From Actinospica robiniae DSM 44927 (lineage in GTDB: Bacteria; Actinomycetota; Actinomycetes; Streptomycetales; Catenulisporaceae): 64,000 nt of DNA. Below are positions 25,410 through 32,852 of this stretch, piece after piece (within the stretch, counting starts at the first letter, position 1; the number at the start of each line of letters is the position of its first letter). The position numbers were made by a program, and so were the translations under genes. Location of the stretch: contig NZ_KI632511.1 in the NCBI RefSeq assembly GCF_000504285.1, positions 2,911,372 to 2,975,371 of the forward strand. The letters run 5' to 3'. The notes under the pieces were generated by a model. It was given only the letters and a program-made list of their open reading frames with translations, made no database searches and was not told the DNA's origin.

Positions 25410-25605
25410 GTCAGAGCCTTCGATGGCCGTCCGCGCCCCACCTTGGGCTCCCGTCCATGCTCGTAGAGTAGTCAGTGATCTTTGCGTTTTATCCGTTTCA
25501 GCGAGTACCCGCGCTCGTTCGGAAAGGCCGGCGGCCGGGCCGTGCACAAGGCGGACGCGCTGAAGAAGGAGAGGGACCGCTGAGAAGTCACGGCGACGCG
25601 CCGGC

Positions 25606-28311
25606 TCAGAGCCGTCGGGTCCAGCGCTCCTCACCCAGGCGGATCCGGGCGTCGAGGCTGGGGCTGGCGAACTTCCGCGCGTCCTGCTTGAGATCGGTGT
25701 AGCGGTCGAGCGCGGAGATCGCGCCTTCCCTCACCCCGGCCAGATCGGCCAGGCCGCAGCCGGCCATCCGCTGGCCCAGCTGGTCTCCGGTGGTGCGGAA
25801 GTTGCTCAGCGCGCACTCCAGGTGCTTCCCCGCCGCGTCGATCCGGCCGCTTTCGAGCTCCGTGTTCCCCAGCCCCAGCTCGGCGTTCGCGATCCCGTCG
25901 AGCTGCCGGATGTCGCGGAACAGGTCCCGGGCCCGCTCGAAGTGCAGGCGCGCGAGCTCGGTGCGCTCCCGGGCGAGGAAGAGCCGGCCCAGGTCGAGGA
26001 GGGCGTACGCCTCGCCGTTGCGTGAGCCGAGCTCCGCGTACAGCGCGCGCGCCTCCTCCAGCGCCTCGGCCGCGTCGGCGAAGCGGCCGAGCTCGAGGTG
26101 CACCCGGCCGAGGTTCCACAGCACGTTCGCCTCCCCGTGCTTGCGGCCGAGTTGCGCGAACACGCTCCTGGCCTCCAGGTAGAGCGAGGTGGCCAGGTCG
26201 AGGTCGCCGAAACCCTGGTAGACCCGGCCGAGGTCGACCAGCCGGTTGGCCAGCGACTGGGTGTCGCCGACCACGTACGCGAGCTCGACCGCGCGGGTGA
26301 GCCGGTCGGCGGCGCCGGCCAGGTCGGCCTCGGCGTATCTGACCCGGCCGATCGTCCACAGCGCCCTGCTCTCCCCGCTCAGGTCGCTCAGCTCGGTGAA
26401 GGTCTCCAGCGCCGCGGTGGCGAGCTGCTCGGCGGCCGGAAGGCGCGCTGCCATGTAGTGGTGTCCGGCCAGCAGCACCTGGGCGTTGGCGCGGGCCAGG
26501 GAGTGGTCGAGCGCTTCGAAGATGTCCAACGCGCGCTCGCCGGCCGAGCACGCGCCGTCGTTGTTCCCGGAGAGCTGGTTGGCCGTGCTCAGATGCATCA
26601 GGGCGATGCCCTGCCACAGCGGATCGGCCTCGTCCTCGGCCCGGGCGGCGGCATGCTGATGCAGGGCCCTGCTCTGCTCCCAATGCCCTTCGCCCAGCAG
26701 GAATCCGGCCAGGTCGGCCAGCAGCGTGTGAGCTACCTGATGCCTTCCCTGCTCGTGGCTATGCACTATGGCGGCGATCAGGTTCACGCGCTCGGTGCGC
26801 AGCCAGGCGAGGCTCGCGGCCTCGGAGGCGAGCTGCGGCACCGAGCACGGCGCCGGCGTCCGAGACACCGGCCAGCTGCGCGTCATCCGGGAGCTGAGAT
26901 CAGAGGCCTGCGCCGTGGTTTGCAGGTAGTAGCCCAGCAGCCGCTCGTAGGCGCGCTCGTCGTCGTCGCTGATCTTGCCGGCCCGCTCGAACAGGGACCG
27001 GGCGAAGAGCCGGACCAGGTCGTGGAAGCCGTAGCGGCCAGGGCCGCACGGAATCAGCAGATTGTGATCGTGGATCGATTCGAGCACGCGCGCGGCGGTG
27101 CGCATGTCCGTGCCGAGCAGGTTCGCGGCCGCGTACGCGTCCCAGTGCACGCCGGGCACCAGGGCCAGCCGGCGGAACAGCAGGCGCTCGCGCTCGGGCA
27201 GCCGGGAGTAGGACAGCTCCAGCGCCGCGGCCACGTCGCGGTCCTCGGTGCGCAGGGCTTCGAGGCGGCCGCGCTCGTCGCGCAGGTCCTCTATCACCGC
27301 GTCGAACCCGAGCGCGGGGTGGTGGCGCACGCGCGCGGCGGTCATCCGGATCGCCAGCGGGATGTTGCCGCAGAGCCGGACGATCTCGACCAGGCGCGGG
27401 TCGGCGCGCGCCTCCGGTCCCAGGTTGGCGATCTTGACGAAGAGGTCGAGCGCCTCCGTGTCGGCCAGGGACGGGAGCGAGACCGGCAGCACGTCGTCGA
27501 GGTCGACCATGCGCACCCGGCTGGTGATCACTACCAGGCAGCCCGCCGAGCCCGGCAGCAGCGGCCGGACCTGGGCGGCGTTGGCCGCGTTGTCCAGCAG
27601 GATCATGATCCGCCGCCCGTGCACCCGGTCGCGCAGGCACGCCGCCCGCGCGTCCACGCCCTCGGGGATCTGCTCGGGGGCCACCCCGAGCGACCGCAGC
27701 AGGTGAAGCAGGGCCCTGACCGGCTCCAGCGGCTCGAACCCGGGGGTGTGGCCGTGCAGGTCCAGGTAGAGCCGGCCGTCCGGGAAGAGGCCGCTGACGC
27801 GGTGGGCCACGTGCACGGCCAGCGCCGACTTGCCCATCCCGCCCATGCCGTCCACCGAGCAGACGACCGGCCAGTCGCTCTGCCCGGCCGTCTCCGTGAT
27901 CGTACGTTCGAGCTCTGCGATCTCGGCGGCCCGCCCGGTGAACGTGCGGATGTCGGCCGGGAGCTGGAACGGCCCGGCCGATATGGCGCCCGCCGTGGCG
28001 CGCGGCTCGGCTTCGTGGGCCGGTGCGTCCTCGTGCGGGGTGCGCGGGCCCGGCGACACCTGGGCGAGCAGGCTCAGCAGTGCCGCGTCGTCGATCCCGA
28101 GCGAGGCCGTGAGGCTCTCCACCGCGGACCGCGTGACGAGCCGCTTGCCGTTGAGCCAGCGTTCCCAGGACGAGCGCCCGTAGTGCGTGCGCGCGGAGAG
28201 GTCCTCGAGTGTCAGGTGGTGGACGTTCTTGAGTATGCGGAGTTCGTTGACCAGGGCCCGGAACGGTGGCTCGAGATCGTCTGGAAGCTCTGACCCGCTC
28301 CTGTGTGCCAC
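25606..28311 (-). CDS. HTH-NB-ARC-TPR transcriptional regulator (AfsR/STAND-like, no BTAD)
   Basis: Large cytoplasmic STAND ATPase of 901 residues, GTG start at 28311 with GGGGAG before it. An N-terminal helix-turn-helix (about residues 15-75, NVHHLTLEDLSARTHYGRSSWERWLNG) precedes the NB-ARC domain. The P-loop is GMGGMGKSALAVHVAHR near 155, Walker B is RIMILLDNA, followed by PLLPGSAGCLVVITSR and an MHD-like HDLVRLFARSLF. From about residue 450 onward it consists of tetratricopeptide repeats (for example YAEADLAGAADRLTRAVELA, ALLDLGRLFLARERTELARL). Such proteins sense a ligand through the TPRs and switch with ATP. The SARP-type winged domain and BTAD are absent. It is divergent from the HD hydrolase, 118 bp apart. 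Confidence 0.85.
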   Translation of the reverse strand: MAHRSGSELPDDLEPPFRALVNELRILKNVHHLTLEDLSARTHYGRSSWERWLNGKRLVTRSAVESLTASLGIDDAALLSLLAQVSPGPRTPHEDAPAHEAEPRATAGAISAGPFQLPADIRTFTGRAAEIAELERTITETAGQSDWPVVCSVDGMGGMGKSALAVHVAHRVSGLFPDGRLYLDLHGHTPGFEPLEPVRALLHLLRSLGVAPEQIPEGVDARAACLRDRVHGRRIMILLDNAANAAQVRPLLPGSAGCLVVITSRVRMVDLDDVLPVSLPSLADTEALDLFVKIANLGPEARADPRLVEIVRLCGNIPLAIRMTAARVRHHPALGFDAVIEDLRDERGRLEALRTEDRDVAAALELSYSRLPERERLLFRRLALVPGVHWDAYAAANLLGTDMRTAARVLESIHDHNLLIPCGPGRYGFHDLVRLFARSLFERAGKISDDDERAYERLLGYYLQTTAQASDLSSRMTRSWPVSRTPAPCSVPQLASEAASLAWLRTERVNLIAAIVHSHEQGRHQVAHTLLADLAGFLLGEGHWEQSRALHQHAAARAEDEADPLWQGIALMHLSTANQLSGNNDGACSAGERALDIFEALDHSLARANAQVLLAGHHYMAARLPAAEQLATAALETFTELSDLSGESRALWTIGRVRYAEADLAGAADRLTRAVELAYVVGDTQSLANRLVDLGRVYQGFGDLDLATSLYLEARSVFAQLGRKHGEANVLWNLGRVHLELGRFADAAEALEEARALYAELGSRNGEAYALLDLGRLFLARERTELARLHFERARDLFRDIRQLDGIANAELGLGNTELESGRIDAAGKHLECALSNFRTTGDQLGQRMAGCGLADLAGVREGAISALDRYTDLKQDARKFASPSLDARIRLGEERWTRRL

Positions 28312-28429
28312 AACCCACTCCCCTGGTACCCACACGCGGAGACGAGATCTTCTCACAAGATGTGACATGCTGTCATTCACAGCCGCCGATCGAGGCGGCC
28401 GACCCGCCCGGGGGCGGAGGGGATCGCGC

Positions 28430-29035
28430 GTGATGCAGACTTTCGCGGTCAAGGACGGATGGCCCGCCGCGCGCAGGCGTTGGACGGACCGGCTGCCGGC
28501 GGACGTGCTGACGGCCCTCGACGAGGCCGTGGAGTTCGCACTTCTCCAACACGGCGACCAGAAGCGCCCGGCCGGCGAACCGTATCTGGAGCACCTGCTC
28601 GAGGCGACGTCAGTGCTCGTGGATGCCGTCGGGGTCACCGACGCCGACATCCTGCGGGCCGCGGTGCTGCACGACGTGGTCGAGGACACCGACTGCACGC
28701 TCGATCAGGTGCGGGAACGCTTCGGCGACCGCGTCGCGACCCTGGTCGACTGGGTCACCAAGCCTCCGCGCGACGAAGGCGTCAGCCGCGAGCAGGCGCG
28801 CGCGGCGTATCTCGAGCGGCTGCGCGGCGCTCCGGACGAGGCGATCCTGGTGAAGCTGGCCGACCGGCTCAGCAACGCGCAGCGGCTCGACACCCATCCC
28901 CGGCGCGAGAAGGCCGGCGCCTACTACGACGAGACCGTTCGCAGTGTCCTGCCGCTCGCCGAACCCCACCCGTGGTTCCGCGACTGGTTCGCCGCCTGGC
29001 GCATTGCGTTCGCCGGGCTAGGCGCGACCGGCTGA
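28430..29035 (+). CDS. HD-domain phosphohydrolase resembling small alarmone hydrolases
   Basis: Protein of 201 residues with GGAGGGG before the GTG/ATG pair at 28430-28435. Motifs match the hydrolase half of RelA/SpoT proteins in order: ALLQHGDQKRPAGEPYLEHLLEAT, then DILRAAVLHDVVEDTDCTLDQVRERFG (the HD and ED pairs) and LVKLADRLSNAQRLDTHP. Synthetase, TGS and ACT domains are absent, so it is a single-domain (p)ppGpp or nucleotide 3'-pyrophosphohydrolase candidate of the SAH/Mesh1 kind. Other HD substrates cannot be excluded. It is placed divergently from a STAND regulator, which may control it. Confidence 0.8.
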   Translation: MMQTFAVKDGWPAARRRWTDRLPADVLTALDEAVEFALLQHGDQKRPAGEPYLEHLLEATSVLVDAVGVTDADILRAAVLHDVVEDTDCTLDQVRERFGDRVATLVDWVTKPPRDEGVSREQARAAYLERLRGAPDEAILVKLADRLSNAQRLDTHPRREKAGAYYDETVRSVLPLAEPHPWFRDWFAAWRIAFAGLGATG

Positions 29036-29890
29036 TCAGCCCCCTGCTTTCGTGTCCGCGGTCAGGAAGCCGCCGGCGCTGAGCGCCGCCGCTCCGGTGC
29101 ACGGATCGTCGGTCGGCGCGGCCCATGCCCGCATCATCATCGAGTCCGAGGTGCCGGCCGAGCCGTGGTCGGCCCAGGACGCCTGGATCCATCGATAGCT
29201 GACATAGATGCAGCCGCCGCCGGGCTGCGGCAGCGCGAGGGCCGCGTCGGGCTTGTGCTGGAGCGTGTCCGTGCCGCCGGCGAAGTCCGCCGCGGTGACG
29301 CCGGCGAACGCCGAAGCACCGGTGGGGCCGCTCAGCCCGATCGACTTCTCGGCTGCGGACAGCGTCGTCGGGATGGCTTTCAACGCGATCCCGGCACCGT
29401 AGTGCTCTGCGTCCTCTTGCTCGCTGAGCTGCCGCGCGGCCGTCGCCTTCGCCACGTCGGTGGTGAGCGAGGCCGCGCACGAGGCATGCGACTTCGTGTC
29501 CTTATAGCCGTAGTACCCGACGGTGAAGGTGTAGCAGGCGATGCCCGAAGGGGCCATGTCCGTCTCACCCTGCATGTGGTCCTGTGGGCTGCCCCCGCCG
29601 AGGACGACTGTGAGCGTGAGCACCTGGGACGGCCCCGGCGCGCCCGACAGGCTCGTGTGCGTGACGTATCCGCCGCCGTAGCCCTCGACGACCGACGTGG
29701 CGACGTCCTCGCCCCCCGGCCCGTTCGCGACGGAGTCCTGGAGCATGAGAAGGACGTATTGCGATCGCTGCACGGTGATCGGGTCCGTGTTGTTGTCGGC
29801 GATGATCGACCCGCAACCGCTCACGACCGTCGTGATCAGGCCGAGGACGGCGGGAGCCGCGGCACGGCGCATCGATCTGCTGAGTCTCAA
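29036..29890 (-). CDS. Secreted lipoprotein of unknown function
   Basis: About 284 residues from the TTG at 29890; an ATG six codons later also fits. The signal segment APAVLGLITTVVSGCGS has a lipobox (VSGC) with the lipidated Cys at residue 19 when counted from the ATG. The mature part is Gly/Ala/Thr-rich with six further Cys (CYTF, CAAS, CIYV, CTGA among them) that could form disulfides. No domain is recognised. Its stop abuts the stop of the convergent HD gene (29035/29036). Confidence 0.7.
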   Translation of the reverse strand: MRLSRSMRRAAAPAVLGLITTVVSGCGSIIADNNTDPITVQRSQYVLLMLQDSVANGPGGEDVATSVVEGYGGGYVTHTSLSGAPGPSQVLTLTVVLGGGSPQDHMQGETDMAPSGIACYTFTVGYYGYKDTKSHASCAASLTTDVAKATAARQLSEQEDAEHYGAGIALKAIPTTLSAAEKSIGLSGPTGASAFAGVTAADFAGGTDTLQHKPDAALALPQPGGGCIYVSYRWIQASWADHGSAGTSDSMMMRAWAAPTDDPCTGAAALSAGGFLTADTKAGG

Positions 29891-29969
29891 GAGTCCCCCT
29901 CGTGGAATCCCGCTTACTCTACGGGAATCCACTCGCGCGGGAATGCACGGGTTTGCTAGGAAGGGGATC

Positions 29970-30488
29970 ATGAGAATTCGGCACGGCGGTCCCGATGACA
30001 TCCCCGCGGTCCTGGCGCTCGGCGACGAGGCGGTGGTGTGGATGAACGAGCGCGGCAACACCCAGCAGTGGGGCACGACGCCGTGGACCGGCAACGAGAA
30101 GCGCGAAGCGACGGTGCGCGAACGCGCGCACGGCGGCGGCATGCGGATCATGGCCGACGAGGACGGCGCGGTGCTCGGCGCCCTCGTGATCACCGAGACC
30201 CCACAGCCCTACGTCCCGGCCGTCGACGAGCGGGAACTCTACGTCAATCTTCTGCTGGTCTCGCGCCGCCACAGCGGCCGTGGCATCGGTGCCGCACTGA
30301 TCGACCGGGCCCGGCTGGAGGCCGACGAGCGCGGCATCGGCCTGATCCGTGTCGACTGCTGGGCCGGCGAGCAGGGATCGCTGGTGCGCGTCTACGAGGG
30401 CTACGGCTTCGCGCGGGTGCAGGAGTTCACCGTCGCGACGCCGGCCGGGGACTGGCCCGGCATGCTGCTCGCGATGCGCACGGAGTAG
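29970..30488 (+). CDS. GNAT-family N-acetyltransferase
   Basis: Protein of 172 residues, ATG at 29970 after AGGAAGGGG. LYVNLLLVSRRHSGRGIGAALIDRARLEADERG contains the acetyl-CoA-binding RRHSGRGIGAAL (motif A, Q/RxxGxG/A), followed by GLIRVDCWAGEQGSLVRVYEGYGFARV (motif B). The acceptor is unknown. It is convergent with the P-loop protein, stops 28 bp apart. Confidence 0.85.
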   Translation: MRIRHGGPDDIPAVLALGDEAVVWMNERGNTQQWGTTPWTGNEKREATVRERAHGGGMRIMADEDGAVLGALVITETPQPYVPAVDERELYVNLLLVSRRHSGRGIGAALIDRARLEADERGIGLIRVDCWAGEQGSLVRVYEGYGFARVQEFTVATPAGDWPGMLLAMRTE

Positions 30489-30516
30489 CAGGTCCGCCGA
30501 GCGCGCCTACTACCAG

Positions 30517-31194
30517 TCACCACATCCCGCCGAGAGCAGTGCGGTAGTCCCACCAATCACTCATCGCGGTGTAAGCGCGTTCGACGACGTCCTCCCAGGG
30601 GCGCGCCTGGGTGAAGATCACGTCGCAGTGCGGCTGGCGGCCCTTGTGCTCCTGGGCTCGGCGGACGAGTTCCGCTTGGACCAGCATCGAGGTGCGCACC
30701 CGCAGGTCGAGGACGTCGTCGGGACAGGACCGGGACCGGAGGTTGGCGCGGATCTGCTCCTCGGTCTCCATGAGGAGCACGACGAAGTCGAAGCCGAGGG
30801 CGGGCAGGGCGTGGCGGCCGGTGACGACGGTGTGCGGAGACTCGAAGTAGTCGTCCAGGTGCAGGCGAGGCTGCGCGACCTGGACGGCTTTGACGGCCGG
30901 GAACAGCACGTCCGCGGCACGGAACCTCGCCTCGGCCAGTTCCTGCGCCGTCGCGGGGGTCTCGCCTTCGGGAAACGCTCGCCAGTCCTCGGCGTCCCGG
31001 TAGAACAGCTCGGGATGCTGCCCCTCGCCGGCCATGGCCTTCGCCGCCACGAGCACGTCGCTGCTGTCGACGACGTGGCCGTTGTACCGGTCGGCGAGCT
31101 TGTAGGCGAATCGAGTGCGGCCGGTGCCGGATGCGCCGCACACGATCGTCTCGGACCACTGTCCGCGGATCACCTTCAACGGCTTGTCGGTCAT
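30517..31194 (-). CDS. P-loop kinase-like protein
   Basis: Protein of 225 residues from the ATG at 31194. VCGASGTGRTRFAYKLADRY is a Walker A-type phosphate-binding loop (GxxGxGRT, with Arg in place of the usual Lys). VVLLMETEEQIRANLRSR looks like a lid-type Arg region of nucleoside or small-molecule kinases. HLDDYFESPHTVVTGRHAL could carry the acidic base. It resembles zeta-toxin or phosphoglycerate-kinase-like NMP kinases distantly; the Lys-to-Arg change makes activity uncertain. The C-terminus is Trp-rich (SDWWDYRTALGGMW). Confidence 0.65.
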   Translation of the reverse strand: MTDKPLKVIRGQWSETIVCGASGTGRTRFAYKLADRYNGHVVDSSDVLVAAKAMAGEGQHPELFYRDAEDWRAFPEGETPATAQELAEARFRAADVLFPAVKAVQVAQPRLHLDDYFESPHTVVTGRHALPALGFDFVVLLMETEEQIRANLRSRSCPDDVLDLRVRTSMLVQAELVRRAQEHKGRQPHCDVIFTQARPWEDVVERAYTAMSDWWDYRTALGGMW

Positions 31195-31244
31195 CCGCCC
31201 ATCATGCCGTGGCCACGCCCGGTATACCAGTGCTTTGTCATGCT

Positions 31245-31276
31245 GGCGCCCCGGACCGGGATCAGTCCGGGGCGCC
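31245..31276. terminator. Perfect 12-bp hairpin between P-loop gene and element B
   Basis: GGCGCCCCGGAC pairs exactly with GTCCGGGGCGCC around an 8-nt loop. It lies 50 bp upstream of the P-loop gene's start and 28 bp from element B. It may be the terminator of a gene lost or displaced when the element inserted: the short stretch after it still reads AVPKAGFYCE in one frame. Confidence 0.45.
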
Positions 31277-31303
31277 GCGCCGTCCCGAAGGCGGGCTTCT
31301 ACT

Positions 31304-31808
31304 GCGAATTGATGATCGGCTGATGCTCTTGGGGCGTGGTGGCTTGTCAGGTCGGGGTGGTTGGCGGGCGGCGGGCGGCGGCCGCTTCGCGTCGCCCGGT
31401 TTGTCTGACCACCCACGCCCACCCCTTTGCGTTGGCGGGGCGGGCTGCGGTTTCAAGACGAAAAGCGCCGCTGGCAGGCCCTTCCCTCGGAGAGAATGCC
31501 GGGGTCGCGTGGGTGCTGGCGTTGACGGGGCGGGCTGAGGTTCGGGATGGTGAGGTTGCGGGGGCGTGCTCTCTCCTCGGACGGGCACCAGAGGCAATCA
31601 GGAACCTGCCGGGAGGTCAAGCGGCGGCGGCCCTCGTTGATGCTCGATCTTGCATCGCGCCGCTTGACCTCCCGGCAGAACCCTGATCGGGCTTCGCCTG
31701 CCCGACCGAGGAGAGAACCCACCCCCTGAGGGACCGGTGTGAGCTGCGCTCGGGCAGACCATCCTGCGGCCCGATCGCGATCGGTGCGGAAGAATCGTGC
31801 ATCGCCGT
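31304..31808 (+). repeat. Element B left terminal inverted repeat
   Basis: Counterpart of 16574-17069. Ends inward with GTGCGGAAGAATCGTGCATCGCC, the inverse of the motif that opens the right arm. It is more diverged from its partner than the arms of element A, for example in the GGCGGGCGGCGGG insertion near 31363. Confidence 0.7.
31565..31717. repeat. Large imperfect palindrome in left arm of element B
   Basis: CGTGCTCTCTCCTCGG at the start pairs with CCGAGGAGAGAAC at the end; inner stem CCTGCCGGGAGGTCAAGCGGCG against CGCCGCTTGACCTCCCGGCAG. The outer stem is slightly more decayed here than in the other three copies. Confidence 0.75.
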
Positions 31809-32352
31809 TCTAGGCGCCGTCTTCTTCTCTACTACTTCAACGCCGGGAAGCGCGCCCGAGTGCCCGGAATCTCCATTATTTTTTCTTTTCCAGCAAAGGC
31901 CGGATTCACGGCTTTTGTCGGTGATGGCGTCTAGCATGGAAGAGTACGGAGGATCGGGACCTGCGACGGGAGGGGTGGTGGACGGGATGGCCGGGCAGCT
32001 GACGCCAGGGGTGTGGCTGAAAGCCGTGCAGGAATTCCCCTCGGCGTGCGACCGTGCCGCGCGATCTTGCGCGTTGCGTGAGCACCGGGCGGATCCGACC
32101 GGGGTGATGCAGAATCCTTCCGCATCGGACACGGCCGGCATGCGGGATTCTGCCGCGAGATCCGGGATCGGAGTCGATCGCGCCGAGGCCAATGCAGGAT
32201 CCGACATCAAGCGCGACCCGAGCACACCGAGTCCATTCGGGCAGATCGAGGACCTGGACGGCCGGATCACGGCGATGCAGAATCCTTCCGCACCGAACGC
32301 GACCACGACACGGGACTCGACCGCGCGGATCGAGGATCGAGATGACCGGATC

Positions 32353-32851
32353 ACGGCGATGCAAGATTCTTCCGCACCGAGCGCGACCGGGCCACAGGCC
32401 AGGAGCCGGCCCGAGCGCAGCTCGCACCGGACCCTCAGGGGGTGGGCTCTCTCCTCGGTCGGGCAGGCGAAGCCCGATCAGGGTTCTGCCGGGAGGTCAA
32501 GCGGCGCCATGCAAAATCGGCCATCAGCGCAAATCGCCGCCGCTTGACCTCCCGGCAGGTCCCTGATTGCCTCCGGGGACCGACCGAGGAGAGAGCACAC
32601 CCCCGGCACCCCACCACCCCGAACCCCAGCCCGCCCCACCAACCACACCACCCATGCAACCCCGGCACTCTCTCCGAGAGAAGGGCCCCCGCCGGAGGCG
32701 AAAGCTTGAAACCCCAGCCCGCCCCGCGACGCAACGGGTGGGAGGGTGGTCAGACGAACCGGGCGACGCGAAGCGGCCGCCCACACCACAACGACCACCC
32801 CGACCCGACAAGCCACCACCCCCACCAACACTCAGCCGATCATCAAATCGC
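32353..32851 (-). repeat. Element B right terminal inverted repeat
   Basis: Inverted copy of 31304-31808. It abuts the 3' end of the minus-strand arabinofuranosidase gene. Confidence 0.7.
32445..32600. repeat. Large imperfect palindrome in right arm of element B
   Basis: GGGCTCTCTCCTCGGTCGGG to CCGACCGAGGAGAGAGCAC with inner stem CCTGCCGGGAGGTCAAGCGG against CCGCTTGACCTCCCGGCAGG. In RNA from the minus strand this would lie directly downstream of the arabinofuranosidase mRNA and could terminate or protect it. Confidence 0.8.
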
Positions 32852-32852
32852 T

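Larger units (their letters stand above)
31304..32851. mobile_element. Repeat element B: second foldback element copy
   Basis: A 1.55-kb block with the same structure as 16574-18034. Ends are GCGAATTGATGATCGGCTGA (left) and GCGATTTGATGATCGGCTGA (right end read inward). Arms of about 500 bp are inverted copies and each holds the 155-bp palindrome. The core carries TTTTGTCGGTGATGGCGTCTAGC before an ATG at 31936, conserved with copy A (17163-17203), and an 83-bp unit repeated near 32245-32400 around GATGCAGAATCCTTCCGCAC. A 203-codon frame from 31936 is open here but frameshifted after nine codons in copy A. It starts between the P-loop gene and the arabinofuranosidase; its right end is one base from the latter's stop codon. 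Confidence 0.8.
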
